Shown here piece by piece: positions 8,389 to 17,191 of a stretch of 64,000 nt of DNA. The stretch covers positions 496,001 to 560,000 of the forward strand of contig NZ_JAQQTF010000004.1 in NCBI RefSeq assembly GCF_028561275.1, given 5' to 3'. Below the pieces are notes generated by a model that saw nothing but the letters and a program-made list of their open reading frames with translations, ran no database searches and was not told the DNA's origin. The translations under genes were made by a program, and so were the position numbers. How positions within the stretch are numbered: the first letter of the stretch is position 1; each line of letters starts with the position of its first letter. Origin of the DNA: Aureisphaera galaxeae. Lineage in GTDB: Bacteria > Bacteroidota > Bacteroidia > Flavobacteriales > Flavobacteriaceae.

Positions 8389-9465
8389 ATGAACGCCCTT
8401 AATCTTCTCATGCTTTTTTTATTGCTTTCGGTTGCCGGTTGTGGTCCGGATATGCCGAAAAAACAAACCGATGTTGAAAGATTACGTCTAAACGGAGCTG
8501 TAAAATCCTATTTGGAAACCATTCAAAGAAATTCAAATTACATAAGAGATACAACCGAACCTGTTTTAAAAGAAGTGCACCGGGAATATCTTTTATTTAA
8601 TACACATGGTAACATCACTGAAAAAAAGAGTTTTAAGTGGAATGGAGAACCCCATAGGATCTGGATGTCTATATATGATAACGATCAAAATGAAATCGAG
8701 TTAATTGAAATTAAGCCTCCTCACGATACGCTAAAACGCTGGATTAGAACGTACAATGCATATGAAGTCGAGTCCATTGAAATGAAGTATCCTAATGATA
8801 CTTTGAAACGTCGGATTGAAAGATATGATGCAAACGGAAATGAAGTAGAATCACTAACTTATGATCATAAGGACTCGCTGCTAAGCCATACGCGAGTAAC
8901 TTTTGATGGTTCCAACAATAAAACTGCATACATTTATATTAAAAGTGAGAAAGAAAAAGATCCACTTCTTAAGGTTACTTATGAATACGACAATAACGGG
9001 AATAGGATAAAGACGACGCGTCATTATGCAGACAAATCGAAAGCGGAATGGTTTACCGAATACGACTCCGTTGGAAACGAAATTGAATGGAGGGTGTACG
9101 ATCGGAAAGGAAAACTGAAAAGGAGGGACACCTATGTTTATGATGAAAATTCGAATTTACTAGAGGAAAGATTATTCACTTCAGATAATGTGCTGGAAAC
9201 AATGGGGGTATCGGAATACGATAAGGAAGGAAGGGAGATAAAATTCACAGAATATCTTTATGATTCTATTCGCTCTTCGGAAATTAAGGAATACGACGAA
9301 CTCGGAAATGTAACGATTACCTATTTAAACAGGAAGGGAGAACCTAGATCGCGTACTCAAATAATATCTGAATTTGATGAAAACGAGAATCTAATCAAAG
9401 AATTGGAATACAAAAATGGCAAGTTAATAGCCATTAAAGAGTATAAAATTGAATATTATCAATAG
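8389..9465 (+). CDS. YD-repeat-like lipoprotein
   Basis: A 358-residue lipoprotein: signal with lipobox ending at Cys18 (LSVAGC), then from about residue 60 a series of degenerate repeats of the form YD-x-x-GN-x-I/E followed by a hydrophobic strand (for example YDANGNEVES, YDNNGNRIKT, YDSVGNEIEW, YDELGNVTIT). These match the YD units of Rhs/teneurin shells and related bacterial surface proteins, which build a beta spiral. No Rhs core, toxin tip or immunity gene is present, so it is better seen as a stand-alone surface or periplasmic binding protein. Own promoter at 8309-8322. Confidence 0.75.
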   Translation: MNALNLLMLFLLLSVAGCGPDMPKKQTDVERLRLNGAVKSYLETIQRNSNYIRDTTEPVLKEVHREYLLFNTHGNITEKKSFKWNGEPHRIWMSIYDNDQNEIELIEIKPPHDTLKRWIRTYNAYEVESIEMKYPNDTLKRRIERYDANGNEVESLTYDHKDSLLSHTRVTFDGSNNKTAYIYIKSEKEKDPLLKVTYEYDNNGNRIKTTRHYADKSKAEWFTEYDSVGNEIEWRVYDRKGKLKRRDTYVYDENSNLLEERLFTSDNVLETMGVSEYDKEGREIKFTEYLYDSIRSSEIKEYDELGNVTITYLNRKGEPRSRTQIISEFDENENLIKELEYKNGKLIAIKEYKIEYYQ

Positions 9466-9509
9466 AGCAGCCGCTGTATACAAAACTCCGCTGAACTGAA
9501 ATACAACTA

Positions 9510-10037
9510 ATGAATACAAACTTCACAACCATAAAAACGAACCGATTGCTACTGCGTGAAATAACCGATTTGGACCTTGAAAATATCTTCAGCGGACTTT
9601 CCAATCCAGCAGTCATTCAGTATTATGGAGTGAGCTACGATAGTTTGGAGGCGACCAAGGAACAAATGGCTTGGTTTGCAGAAGAGACTCAAATGTGGTG
9701 GGCGATTTGTTCGCTTGATAACCAAACCTTTTACGGAGCAGGAGGACTCAATGATATTAGTTATACGGAAGGCAAAGCGGAAATAGGACTATGGCTACTT
9801 CCCGAATTTTGGGGAAAAGGAATTATGAAAGAAGCCTTGCCATTAATTACCAATTACGGATTAAAACAACTCAAGCTAGACCGAATTGAAGGCTTTGTGG
9901 AAACCGAGAACAGCAATTGCAAAAGAGCCATGGCTAAACTGGACTTTAAACACGAAAAAACCATAAAAGATTTCGAAATTAAAGAAGGAAAACCGATAAG
10001 CGTTGATGTTTATGCTAGCACCCTTAACGGTTCGTGA
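9510..10037 (+). CDS. GNAT acetyltransferase, RimJ/RimL-like
   Basis: A 175-residue protein with the Acetyltransf_3 pattern: opening TNRLLLREIT and the acetyl-CoA pyrophosphate loop in PEFWGKGIMKEAL (98-110), followed by the conserved ENSNCKRAMAKLDF segment. Members acetylate N-termini, amino sugars or antibiotics; the substrate is unknown. 45 bases after the YD lipoprotein. Confidence 0.88.
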   Translation: MNTNFTTIKTNRLLLREITDLDLENIFSGLSNPAVIQYYGVSYDSLEATKEQMAWFAEETQMWWAICSLDNQTFYGAGGLNDISYTEGKAEIGLWLLPEFWGKGIMKEALPLITNYGLKQLKLDRIEGFVETENSNCKRAMAKLDFKHEKTIKDFEIKEGKPISVDVYASTLNGS

Positions 10038-10083
10038 CCACGTTCGACAGTCCCGTTGTACAATCGTTACCGTATTGCAAAAA

Positions 10084-10578
10084 ATGAGAGAGAGAAAAAC
10101 TTTTGATACGTCTAAACTATCTAAGGAAGACCTAAGGCTTCTTGAATCATTCCATAATAGAAGAAGACGTATTAATAGTTTCATTTCCAAGAATGATTTA
10201 AAGCTTACTACCTGTCCAGGATGTGGTTTTCCAACATTCACGGAAGATTGGTTCCATGAAATTTGTGGCGTCTGCAATTGGCAGAACGATGGACAGGATG
10301 ATCCACATGCGGACGAAGTTTGGGGAGGTCCGAATTACAAATTATCCTTGACCGAAAATAGATTAAACATTTGCCGAACTCTGGAAGAAAAATCAAAAGC
10401 CCTAAACGGTGTCGCGATGCAGGATCCTAACGAAATTATGGATGTGTTAAAGGCGCATCAAAAAAGAATGGATTCTTTCGATGATGATAAAATGATGAAT
10501 GCACTAAGAGATGACCCAATATGGGAAGAATGGACGAAAGCGCGTAAGGAAGTTTTAAACGATTTAATAAAAAGATAA
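10084..10578 (+). CDS. CPCC-type cysteine-rich small protein
   Basis: A 164-residue protein. The ATG at 10084 is preferred; the open frame runs 27 codons further up but overlaps the GNAT gene. Residues 44-88 match the cysteine-rich CPCC domain: CPGCG (Cys44, Cys47), CGVCNWQNDGQDD (Cys61, Cys64) and ADEVWGGPN. The four cysteines form a likely zinc knuckle. The domain is often found in small orphan proteins next to acetyltransferases or in toxin-immunity settings, but its role is not known. The C-terminal half is charged and helical. Confidence 0.78.
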   Translation: MRERKTFDTSKLSKEDLRLLESFHNRRRRINSFISKNDLKLTTCPGCGFPTFTEDWFHEICGVCNWQNDGQDDPHADEVWGGPNYKLSLTENRLNICRTLEEKSKALNGVAMQDPNEIMDVLKAHQKRMDSFDDDKMMNALRDDPIWEEWTKARKEVLNDLIKR

Positions 10579-10610
10579 ACTCCAGTTATTACTTAACGCT
10601 GTAGGGTGTC

Positions 10611-10626
10611 CAACCATCCAACAATC
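10611..10626. repeat. Octamer repeats in a convergent spacer hairpin
   Basis: CAACCATC and CAACAATC in the loop of a potential 6-bp stem GTAGGG (10601-10606) / CCCTAC (10626-10631) between convergent genes. Same octamer as at 111-134. The stem may serve as a bidirectional terminator, but no T-tract is present. Confidence 0.4.
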
Positions 10627-10634
10627 CCTACTAT

Positions 10635-11501
10635 TTATGGAATCGCAACCGAAACCTTTCCGTTTAACACAGTGCCATTTCGCAGTGTAGTATTACAGAA
10701 AATCAAGGTGATTCTGTCCCCATCATTCTCAACAAATAAAGAAGTCTCAGGAGTGGATTGACTCCCAATCAAAACTTCATTTGTAGACTTAGTAAGCTCT
10801 CTTTGGAGGTCGGTAATGTCAAAAGCATAATCTACACCAAAGTATTGTGCCGTAATAGGATAAGCGGCGTCTAGCTCATAAAAAGCAATTTCAAAAATAT
10901 TGGGCCAAGTCCCAAATGTAAATTCAACATTCCCTTCGTCACAACATAGGGGGGTGGTTATGTCAACATTGGCACTTTGCCATACCCCATCAATACTGTA
11001 ATAGTTATCCTGAGTGTAAGTACAGGGAATGGCAGAAGTGGTAAAGGACTTCCAATCATCCCTTTCGCTATCCCCATTTTGAGTACGGGCTGTATAATCA
11101 TAGGTAGTGGCAGGATCTAATCCGTCTATGTCATGGTTAAAGCTATAGGTGCCATTAAAATAAGGTACGGCCCCATTAACTTCAATGACTTGGTCGGTAC
11201 TGGGGTCATTATTCATTCTAAATATAAAACTGACAGCATATGAATCCTCTTCACTAAAAACAATATTCCTGAAATCGATAAAACCATTGAGCCTCACCGT
11301 ATTTTGGGAGGTGTAAGTGACATAAGAAAACACTCTTGGAGCATCGTAAATCTGAGTACCATCGGTATCTCCATTACCATCTCCGTTTCCATCGCCATTT
11401 CCATCTCCAGTTTCGGTTTGCGTTTCCTCATTAGACGATTCACTTTCACTGCAGGCGCTAATAGCACACAGGATACATAGAAGGACAATTAGTTTTTTCA
11501 T
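10635..11501 (-). CDS. Surface lipoprotein with Gly-Asp-Asn linker and Fn3-like domain
   Basis: A 288-residue lipoprotein; the start at 11501 (MKKLIVLLCILCAISAC) gives a clean lipobox at Cys17, whereas the frame runs 20 codons further up. An acidic stretch with serines and glutamates just after the cysteine fits the export signal for surface lipoproteins in Bacteroidota. It is followed by a GDGN repeat (about residues 33-47). The remainder looks like a fibronectin-III-type sandwich followed by an unassigned beta domain. Only one of three minus-strand loci in the window; divergent from the metalloprotease lipoprotein. Confidence 0.78.
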   Translation of the reverse strand: MKKLIVLLCILCAISACSESESSNEETQTETGDGNGDGNGDGNGDTDGTQIYDAPRVFSYVTYTSQNTVRLNGFIDFRNIVFSEEDSYAVSFIFRMNNDPSTDQVIEVNGAVPYFNGTYSFNHDIDGLDPATTYDYTARTQNGDSERDDWKSFTTSAIPCTYTQDNYYSIDGVWQSANVDITTPLCCDEGNVEFTFGTWPNIFEIAFYELDAAYPITAQYFGVDYAFDITDLQRELTKSTNEVLIGSQSTPETSLFVENDGDRITLIFCNTTLRNGTVLNGKVSVAIP

Positions 11502-11520
11502 TTGAGCATATATTTGCTGC

Positions 11521-11528
11521 CAAATGTA
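11521..11528 (-). promoter_or_regulatory. Possible -7 element TACATTTG
   Basis: On the minus strand TACATTTG fits TAnnTTTG exactly, 20 bases before the ATG at 11501. No clear -33 TTG. Confidence 0.4.
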
Positions 11529-11642
11529 CCAAAATGGAACCATTGCACCGCCTAAAGACAATCGATATTAATGAATTTCGACCTTTGCTTATGATCGATT
11601 GCAAATGTGCATTTTGAGTGAATGGCAAAAGAAAGAGAATGG

Positions 11643-11656
11643 TTTGCCTATCTTTG
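11643..11656 (+). promoter_or_regulatory. Promoter core TTTGCC-TATCTTTG
   Basis: TATCTTTG (11649-11656) is an exact TAnnTTTG match preceded by TTTGCC, 38 bases before the ATG at 11695. Confidence 0.65.
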
Positions 11657-11694
11657 TGATAGTTTTCAGCACTCCCCCTTAAAACCAATCTGTT

Positions 11695-12720
11695 ATGTTA
11701 TCCATACGAATTATAATGGGCACAATTATTTGTGCATTATTAATTGCTGCTTGCGGGGTGAAACCCTACAATCAAGAACAATACGCCCAATGTTTCACAA
11801 ATTACAGCAATGCGTTCAATGCTTGTGGGGGTAACGACTCTTGCGAGGAAGATGCTCTGGCCGACTATCAAGAATGTACCGGAGAGCACCTTAAGTTACC
11901 TGTACATTTTGTGGTGCTGACCAATAAATTCAAAGATTCGCTGGCTACACAATTATCCAAGGGCAAATTGGGTCAGATAGGAGGCCCTTTGAATCCAAAA
12001 CCTAAGGGAGGAACAAAGAAGGTAACCAAGACAGAACTCATCGACTATCTAAAAAGTGAAGTAGATACATTGAACCGTTATTTTACGGTGTACGACGCCT
12101 CATTACCTCCGGACAATAGGAGAAAGTTGGTCACTTTCGAGTACAAATCGGCCACACTCTTCGGGGGAGCCTCAAATATTGACGACCCCCTGACTGATTT
12201 CGCCATTCCTGTATTCGATTTTGACAAGCGCCATTCCGATTTTAAGCCAGCTGTAAATACCACGACCGAAGTTAAACTCTATGATCCGAATGCAGTGAAT
12301 GTGTATATAGTGGATTGTGTAGAATACGAGAGCGACGGATCTCTTAACGATATTAATTCCTCCCATGGTAAAAATAACTGCGACAAGCCCTACATCGTGT
12401 TGGATTATAAAAGAATCCTTGGTTTGGTAAATCGACAAGGGGCAGAGGAGCATGAAATGGGACATGCCTTTGGATTGGCCCATGTTTGTGACAACTCGGC
12501 CAATAATGTAAATGATGATACGAATATCATGGCTTCATCGGGCTCTTATTTGGCCAATGGATCCGTTAGAAACAATGAAGAAAGTGAGTGCCGTGTGACT
12601 ACGATCGAATCTATAGACTGTACTGCAAATAGTGGAGGAAACAGAAGCGTGGGATTTACCACAGATCAGTGCATCGTTATTTTGGAGAAAGTCAATGAGT
12701 TCTTGGATGCAATAAACTAA
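11695..12720 (+). CDS. Lipoprotein zinc metalloprotease (metzincin-like)
   Basis: A 341-residue lipoprotein with lipobox LLIAAC (Cys20), a Cys-containing N-terminal segment (Cys33, 44, 50, 61, probably two disulfides) and a catalytic domain with HEMGHAFGLAH (His253, Glu254, His257, His263), the extended HEXXHXXGXXH zinc site of metzincins. A candidate Met-turn lies at NIMASSG (Met279). It resembles the matrixin/pappalysin-like lipoproteins of Bacteroidota. It probably cleaves extracellular or surface proteins. Divergent from the Fn3-type surface lipoprotein, with separate promoters. Confidence 0.83.
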   Translation: MLSIRIIMGTIICALLIAACGVKPYNQEQYAQCFTNYSNAFNACGGNDSCEEDALADYQECTGEHLKLPVHFVVLTNKFKDSLATQLSKGKLGQIGGPLNPKPKGGTKKVTKTELIDYLKSEVDTLNRYFTVYDASLPPDNRRKLVTFEYKSATLFGGASNIDDPLTDFAIPVFDFDKRHSDFKPAVNTTTEVKLYDPNAVNVYIVDCVEYESDGSLNDINSSHGKNNCDKPYIVLDYKRILGLVNRQGAEEHEMGHAFGLAHVCDNSANNVNDDTNIMASSGSYLANGSVRNNEESECRVTTIESIDCTANSGGNRSVGFTTDQCIVILEKVNEFLDAIN

Positions 12721-12774
12721 AGGTTTATATTTTCATATTCGTTAAGGAAATCTGCTCAAGGCTTTTGTAAAAAA

Positions 12775-13158
12775 TTGAGAATATTGCGTGAAGAAGAAAA
12801 AGACAAAAGAGGTTTTGCGATCATAGAACCACCCATCTATGAGAAACTGGATTGGAACATGGATGTTATTATTTCGGTGCTTGAAGTTATTAGGATTAGA
12901 TTGCCCGAATTGTTTACAGAATTTCCTGAAAGTATTGAGTATGAGATTATCCCTTTGGGAAATCCATTTGGAGATCCCTATCCTGTCATTGGACTATATT
13001 CCGATAATCCCAAGGACCTAGAAAGCATACCAGATTTTTTAGACATGGATGAAAGAGTCCAGAATTGGCTCAAAGGGATAGAAATTGAAACGCTTAAGAA
13101 GGAATCAGAAAATGTAAAGACGGTGAGTTGGGAAGTACTGAAAAACAAAGAATATTGA
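12775..13158 (+). CDS. Small acidic protein of unknown function
   Basis: A 127-residue, Glu/Asp-rich protein with no signal or membrane segment. It begins at TTG in the context AAAATTGAGA, also seen at the 6139 TTG start; the first in-frame ATG (12859) would remove 28 residues. No family recognised. The next gene starts 17 bases downstream, so the two may form a unit. Confidence 0.6.
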   Translation: MRILREEEKDKRGFAIIEPPIYEKLDWNMDVIISVLEVIRIRLPELFTEFPESIEYEIIPLGNPFGDPYPVIGLYSDNPKDLESIPDFLDMDERVQNWLKGIEIETLKKESENVKTVSWEVLKNKEY

Positions 13159-13175
13159 AAAGCGCGACAATAACC

Positions 13176-13748
13176 ATGAAATATAACCTATCCATATTAT
13201 TCCTTGTATTGTTTTATTCCTTCGGTATCGGACAAGAGATGGAATGGTACAGTGAAACCAATAATAATGGGGTTATCATACAGAACAGCTTTCCAAAGGG
13301 TGGACCCTATGAGGGAACTACAGAAGGACATTTTAATGAGAGTTACTTGGTGTTCTTTACCCGTGTTATTAATAAGACTGAAGCTCCATTAGATATTAAC
13401 CTTAACTTTTCTGGCGATCCAATTCAAATACCTAATTCCCCCGACACCTTTGTGCAATTATTTCTACCTTCAGAAGAAATGACTTTGGACAAGCAACCCC
13501 TATTTAGCTATGGAATAGAAGATTTGAAGCTTATGGATGCCCCAACGAGCTTTCAAAGTACCATAGAACCCAATGAGGAGTGCCTTTTCTATGTGGCCGG
13601 GATCTTTTATCAGACAAGGTTCGAAGCATTAGGTCAGGAGAGAGGAGGGAACCGAGCAGAACTTGTTTTAAAGGGAAACGACCTTTTTTATAATATGCTT
13701 CCGCAGGTGGATTCCATACCTTGTGGACGTATTGTTTTTGATCAATGA
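13176..13748 (+). CDS. Secreted protein of unknown function
   Basis: A 190-residue exported protein: signal peptide (1-20, ending GIGQ), then a beta-rich body with NESYLVFFTRVINKTEAP-like strands typical of an immunoglobulin-type sandwich. The start at 13176 is preferred because the signal peptide begins there; the frame opens 16 codons earlier inside the previous gene. No catalytic motif seen. Confidence 0.7.
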   Translation: MKYNLSILFLVLFYSFGIGQEMEWYSETNNNGVIIQNSFPKGGPYEGTTEGHFNESYLVFFTRVINKTEAPLDINLNFSGDPIQIPNSPDTFVQLFLPSEEMTLDKQPLFSYGIEDLKLMDAPTSFQSTIEPNEECLFYVAGIFYQTRFEALGQERGGNRAELVLKGNDLFYNMLPQVDSIPCGRIVFDQ

Positions 13749-13777
13749 ATCGTAATCAAGATGGTTAAGAAGAATAG

Positions 13778-14359
13778 ATGATGAAATATCATGACAATTC
13801 AACATATGCGACCCATGCAATTGGAATCGATTTGGACGTAGACAAATTAAGGTTTCTCATTCCGGAAATATGTAATCCTTTTCAAAGATTAATGTATAAA
13901 CTAAAGAGATTCGGGGTTTCATCCTATATAGAAAGAATTGCCGAACACATTAAGTTTGGAGATAGTCAAGGTGCCATTGTAGTGAGTGCTTCCCCACTTT
14001 TAATTGCGGCGTATAACGGGGATATTGACTGTGTTGTAATGTTGAAGTTTGAAGAGAAAATTCAGAAGAAATATGCATTCAAGGTGAAGGACAGACTGAT
14101 CTGCGTAAATACATTTGGAGAAACACCAAAATTACAGTCGGATTTAATTCCAGGTGTCAATAATACGAACACGTGGACATTGGTACATCCTATAATTGCG
14201 GATCTTGTCTCCAGTAACACAATGGCTCTTACTAAAAGGAAAAATGAAATTGGAGATGATGGATACGAATATATCTGGAAGCTGGCCAATGAATATTTAA
14301 ATTTAAAAAAGGGCGTTCATAGAAATGGCAAGCCTTTCTATTCGGCTCAGGTAAATTAG
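13778..14359 (+). CDS. Hypothetical protein, cytosolic
   Basis: A 193-residue protein without signal or membrane segments. It contains a motif GAIVVSASPLLIAAYNGDID typical of small Bacteroidota hypotheticals that I cannot place in a named family. 30 bases after the secreted protein. Function unknown. Confidence 0.65.
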   Translation: MMKYHDNSTYATHAIGIDLDVDKLRFLIPEICNPFQRLMYKLKRFGVSSYIERIAEHIKFGDSQGAIVVSASPLLIAAYNGDIDCVVMLKFEEKIQKKYAFKVKDRLICVNTFGETPKLQSDLIPGVNNTNTWTLVHPIIADLVSSNTMALTKRKNEIGDDGYEYIWKLANEYLNLKKGVHRNGKPFYSAQVN

Positions 14360-14392
14360 GCTGTTGCAACACCATCAAAAGAATTTCGCGAG

Positions 14393-14406
14393 TTCCGCTA
14401 TCTTAG
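14393..14406 (+). promoter_or_regulatory. Promoter core TTCCGC-TATCTTAG
   Basis: TATCTTAG (14399-14406), 46 bases before the ATG at 14453; the upstream hexamer is a weaker match (TTCCGC) to TTTNNY. Confidence 0.5.
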
Positions 14407-14452
14407 CAAAAGCAAAAAATAACTGTGAAAGCTTGCCGCACAGTTAGAAGAA

Positions 14453-15067
14453 ATGAAGATGATCACCATAGTTTTAGTTATTGTAGTAGCTTTATTTTTG
14501 GTGTATTTCCAAGTCATCAAAGAAAGGGATGCAGCCCAAACTGAAAGAAAGGAAATTGAAGGAACCATCTTCTATCATGAAGATGATTTTGGGCAAATTG
14601 AGATCGTACCCGTTGAGAATTTTGATCGACTGATTACCGAAGCACAAAATGTAAAGGATTTTGCGGAAAAGCATTTTACTGGAGCCGGTTATTCTGCAAT
14701 GTATGAGCGGGAAGAAACTGGACTCAAATTGGTAGACCGAAAAATAGAAGTCTCCGAATTAACAGAAATTCTTTCAAAACTATCCCTAGAAAAACATACA
14801 AAGGTTACCAGCGGAATTAGGCCTAACGAATTTGTAAGCGAACATACCGTGGGGTATGGAGAGAATTATAATGGTCTATTCTTTGACCGTAAAGACAATA
14901 TAGTTTCCAATATTTGGATTGCAGGAAGATTAAATGCAGACGATAATACTACCGCAGCAGTATTGAATGAAATTGGGATGAAGTGGGATTTGTTGCTTAT
15001 GGACTGGAACTCCTTGGAGTTAATCGACCTGAAAAGCAAAGATCAAATAAAGGAATATTTGGAATAG
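14453..15067 (+). CDS. Membrane-anchored hypothetical protein
   Basis: A 204-residue protein with one N-terminal membrane helix (3-20) and a mixed alpha/beta, mostly acidic domain facing away from the cytoplasm or into it; topology cannot be settled. No recognised family. Own promoter at 14393-14406. Confidence 0.65.
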   Translation: MKMITIVLVIVVALFLVYFQVIKERDAAQTERKEIEGTIFYHEDDFGQIEIVPVENFDRLITEAQNVKDFAEKHFTGAGYSAMYEREETGLKLVDRKIEVSELTEILSKLSLEKHTKVTSGIRPNEFVSEHTVGYGENYNGLFFDRKDNIVSNIWIAGRLNADDNTTAAVLNEIGMKWDLLLMDWNSLELIDLKSKDQIKEYLE

Positions 15068-15142
15068 GCCTAATTCAAATAGGCTTACCTCTAGAATAGA
15101 GAAAATTGGATTATGATTAAGATCGACGGGTAATCGATAAGG

Positions 15143-15156
15143 TTTGGCTATCTTAG
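15143..15156 (+). promoter_or_regulatory. Promoter core TTTGGC-TATCTTAG
   Basis: TATCTTAG (15149-15156) preceded by TTTGGC, only 12 bases before the ATG at 15169, so the leader would be a few bases long if that ATG is used (a second ATG, Met4, lies 9 bases further). Confidence 0.6.
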
Positions 15157-15168
15157 TGTCACTAACCA

Positions 15169-15765
15169 ATGATGCCTATGAACAAGACTTCATCTAACCA
15201 ACCAATGGACAAATCCGCGACCCTTAATGAAGCTCAACGCGATATGTGTAGTGGATATGCCGTTGGTGCTGTTGGTGTGCTTGTTTCAGGATCGGTGTGG
15301 CTTATATCGGCTTTCGTTGCCACATATTTCTCTGCGAATATCGCCATTTGGACCCTCCTAATAGGGGGTGCAGCAATCAGTCCTATTTCCAGCATCATTG
15401 AGAAGTTTATGGGGCTTAATGGGCATAAAAAGGGCAACCCGCTAAAAAACCTTGCAATGGAGAGCACCGTTTGGATGATCATGTGCCTTCCTCTGGCTTA
15501 CGGACTTTCATTACAAAAGGTGGAATGGTTTTTTCAGGCCATGCTTTTAATCATTGGTGGCAGATATTTGACGTTTGCCACTCTTTTCGGCAAAAGGGTG
15601 TATTGGTTTTTAGGAGCTTCATTGGGCATTGCCGCATTTTTGTTATTTAGATTTGAGATGAAATCTTTTGGTTCACTCTTGACAGGTTCCCTAATCGAAA
15701 TTGTGTATGGGATTTTTATGTATGTTTTTTATCGCAAGACTGTGATGAAAATAGGGAGTGAATGA
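15169..15765 (+). CDS. DUF7010-like membrane protein
   Basis: A 198-residue protein with five to six membrane segments between residues 30 and 190. The opening AQRDMCSGYAVGAVGVLVSG and the placement of helices resemble the DUF7010 family as I remember it; no function is known. A polar 25-residue N-terminal tail precedes the family match. Confidence 0.62.
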   Translation: MMPMNKTSSNQPMDKSATLNEAQRDMCSGYAVGAVGVLVSGSVWLISAFVATYFSANIAIWTLLIGGAAISPISSIIEKFMGLNGHKKGNPLKNLAMESTVWMIMCLPLAYGLSLQKVEWFFQAMLLIIGGRYLTFATLFGKRVYWFLGASLGIAAFLLFRFEMKSFGSLLTGSLIEIVYGIFMYVFYRKTVMKIGSE

Positions 15766-15834
15766 TTGATTTTTTCCTGTAAACATTAAGTAGAGGTGAG
15801 TGCTTTCTAAAAGGAACCAGATAAATAAAACGTT

Positions 15835-16335
15835 ATGACCTTTAACGACATTGATACCTTCCTAAATTACTATGCTAAAATCAAGGGCAGAACCCGAAGA
15901 CTCTTTGCGTATATTCCTAAGGATAAAATGGAATGGACTTACCAAGAGGGAAAGTTTACCATAGGCGATATCATAAGGCATTTGGCCAATATAGAGCGGG
16001 ATATGTATGCGGAAACCGTACAAAACAAGCCTAGTCGGTACCAGGGTTGCAGAACGGATTACGCCCACGGTTATGATGCGGTTATCGATTTTTACAATAA
16101 AATGCACGAGGAATCGGTGGAGATCTTTTCAAAACTAAGTCCAGAGGATCTTCAAAAGAAATGCAAAACACCAGCGGGTATAGAAATCACCACTTGGAAA
16201 TGGCTACGTGCTATGGCAGAACATGAAATTCATCACCGAGGACAAATTTATATCTATCTCGGTATGTTAGGAATAACTACACCTCCTATCTATGGACTGA
16301 CTTCGGAAGAGGTGATTGCCAAAAGTAGTGAGTAG
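15835..16335 (+). CDS. DinB-superfamily protein
   Basis: A 166-residue four-helix-bundle protein of the DinB/YfiT type, with metal ligands His49 (RHLANIE), His130 and His134 (AEHEIHHRGQI). It is clearly a separate lineage from the tandem pair at 7-8 kb, closer to the classical YfiT-like form with the HHRGQI signature. Likely a metal-dependent thiol transferase; substrate unknown. Confidence 0.88.
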   Translation: MTFNDIDTFLNYYAKIKGRTRRLFAYIPKDKMEWTYQEGKFTIGDIIRHLANIERDMYAETVQNKPSRYQGCRTDYAHGYDAVIDFYNKMHEESVEIFSKLSPEDLQKKCKTPAGIEITTWKWLRAMAEHEIHHRGQIYIYLGMLGITTPPIYGLTSEEVIAKSSE

Positions 16336-16361
16336 ATTATCGATTAAATTTGTTTTCGAGA

Positions 16362-17075
16362 ATGATGCAGGTTAAAAATATAAGAAGTCAAACTATCATT
16401 CATATTCTTGCAGTAGTCATACTTATTTCTTGCAATGGAAATAGGGAAAATAGAAAAGCTGAATCTCCAACTGAAACTGAATCCAAAGTACAGAAAGTTG
16501 AAATTGTTAGTAGTAAGGATTATTCAGAAAACGCAGACAAGTTTGTAAGAACGGTATTAAGAGAAAATTTAAGAAAGCATTTGTTCGACCTTTCGCAATC
16601 GGGAAATCCAAAACATATCGACATTTTTCAAAGTGAGGGACTCGAAAGGGTGCATGCCTATTCAAATAAAAACTATCCCAAAAGTATTGAACCCGATTAT
16701 TACGAGCACTTCACATTGTTCATGGCAACCTACAGGGATTCCCAGAGTGCCAGAGAGATTTTCAGGCGAATTGCATCGGACTCAAAATTTGGACTTGGGG
16801 AACACCGTAATCTGGAGGAAGAACAAGCGAATCGGATTCTTTCGTTAAATATTGGAGCCAAACCTGGAGGCATGATTATTCAAAGAGGAGTACAGGTTTT
16901 TAGTTTGGTGGAAACGTGCCGGGATGCCCCATTGAATTGGACTTGGGAAAAATATGAAGATACATTCCTCGAATTTTTAGAAATAAGAAACGAAGAAGTT
17001 GATATTTTGAATTCGTATTGCGGCAGTGATAGGTATAGAGAAGAAAAGAGAAAACCGTCCCAAAACAGTCTGTGA
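16362..17075 (+). CDS. Hypothetical lipoprotein
   Basis: About 237 residues. The ATG at 16362 or 16365 is preferred over a TTG four codons upstream. The lipobox is VVILISC, followed by an Asn/Arg/Glu-rich linker and a helical domain with no known motif. It starts 26 bases after the DinB gene, so cotranscription is possible. Function unknown. Confidence 0.68.
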   Translation: MMQVKNIRSQTIIHILAVVILISCNGNRENRKAESPTETESKVQKVEIVSSKDYSENADKFVRTVLRENLRKHLFDLSQSGNPKHIDIFQSEGLERVHAYSNKNYPKSIEPDYYEHFTLFMATYRDSQSAREIFRRIASDSKFGLGEHRNLEEEQANRILSLNIGAKPGGMIIQRGVQVFSLVETCRDAPLNWTWEKYEDTFLEFLEIRNEEVDILNSYCGSDRYREEKRKPSQNSL

Positions 17076-17191
17076 CTTCATTAAAGGCGGATAGAATGGT
17101 GTTCGCAGCATCCACTGTTAAACTCTCCTAAAGTTTATAGAAAACCTTGTGCCTGTTACAATTTCTGAATATCTTTCATACAGATACATCA

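Noticed and set aside
8389-9465. YD-repeat protein as an Rhs toxin
   Set aside because: Too short, no Rhs core motif or variable toxin tip, carries a lipobox, and no immunity gene follows.
9876-10277. Minus-strand open frame of 133 codons across the GNAT-CPCC junction
   Set aside because: It overlaps two well-supported plus-strand genes and shows no domain or promoter.
11346-11412. Short repeats (GDGN-coding) as a CRISPR-like array
   Set aside because: They are in-frame codon repeats of a lipoprotein linker without spacers.
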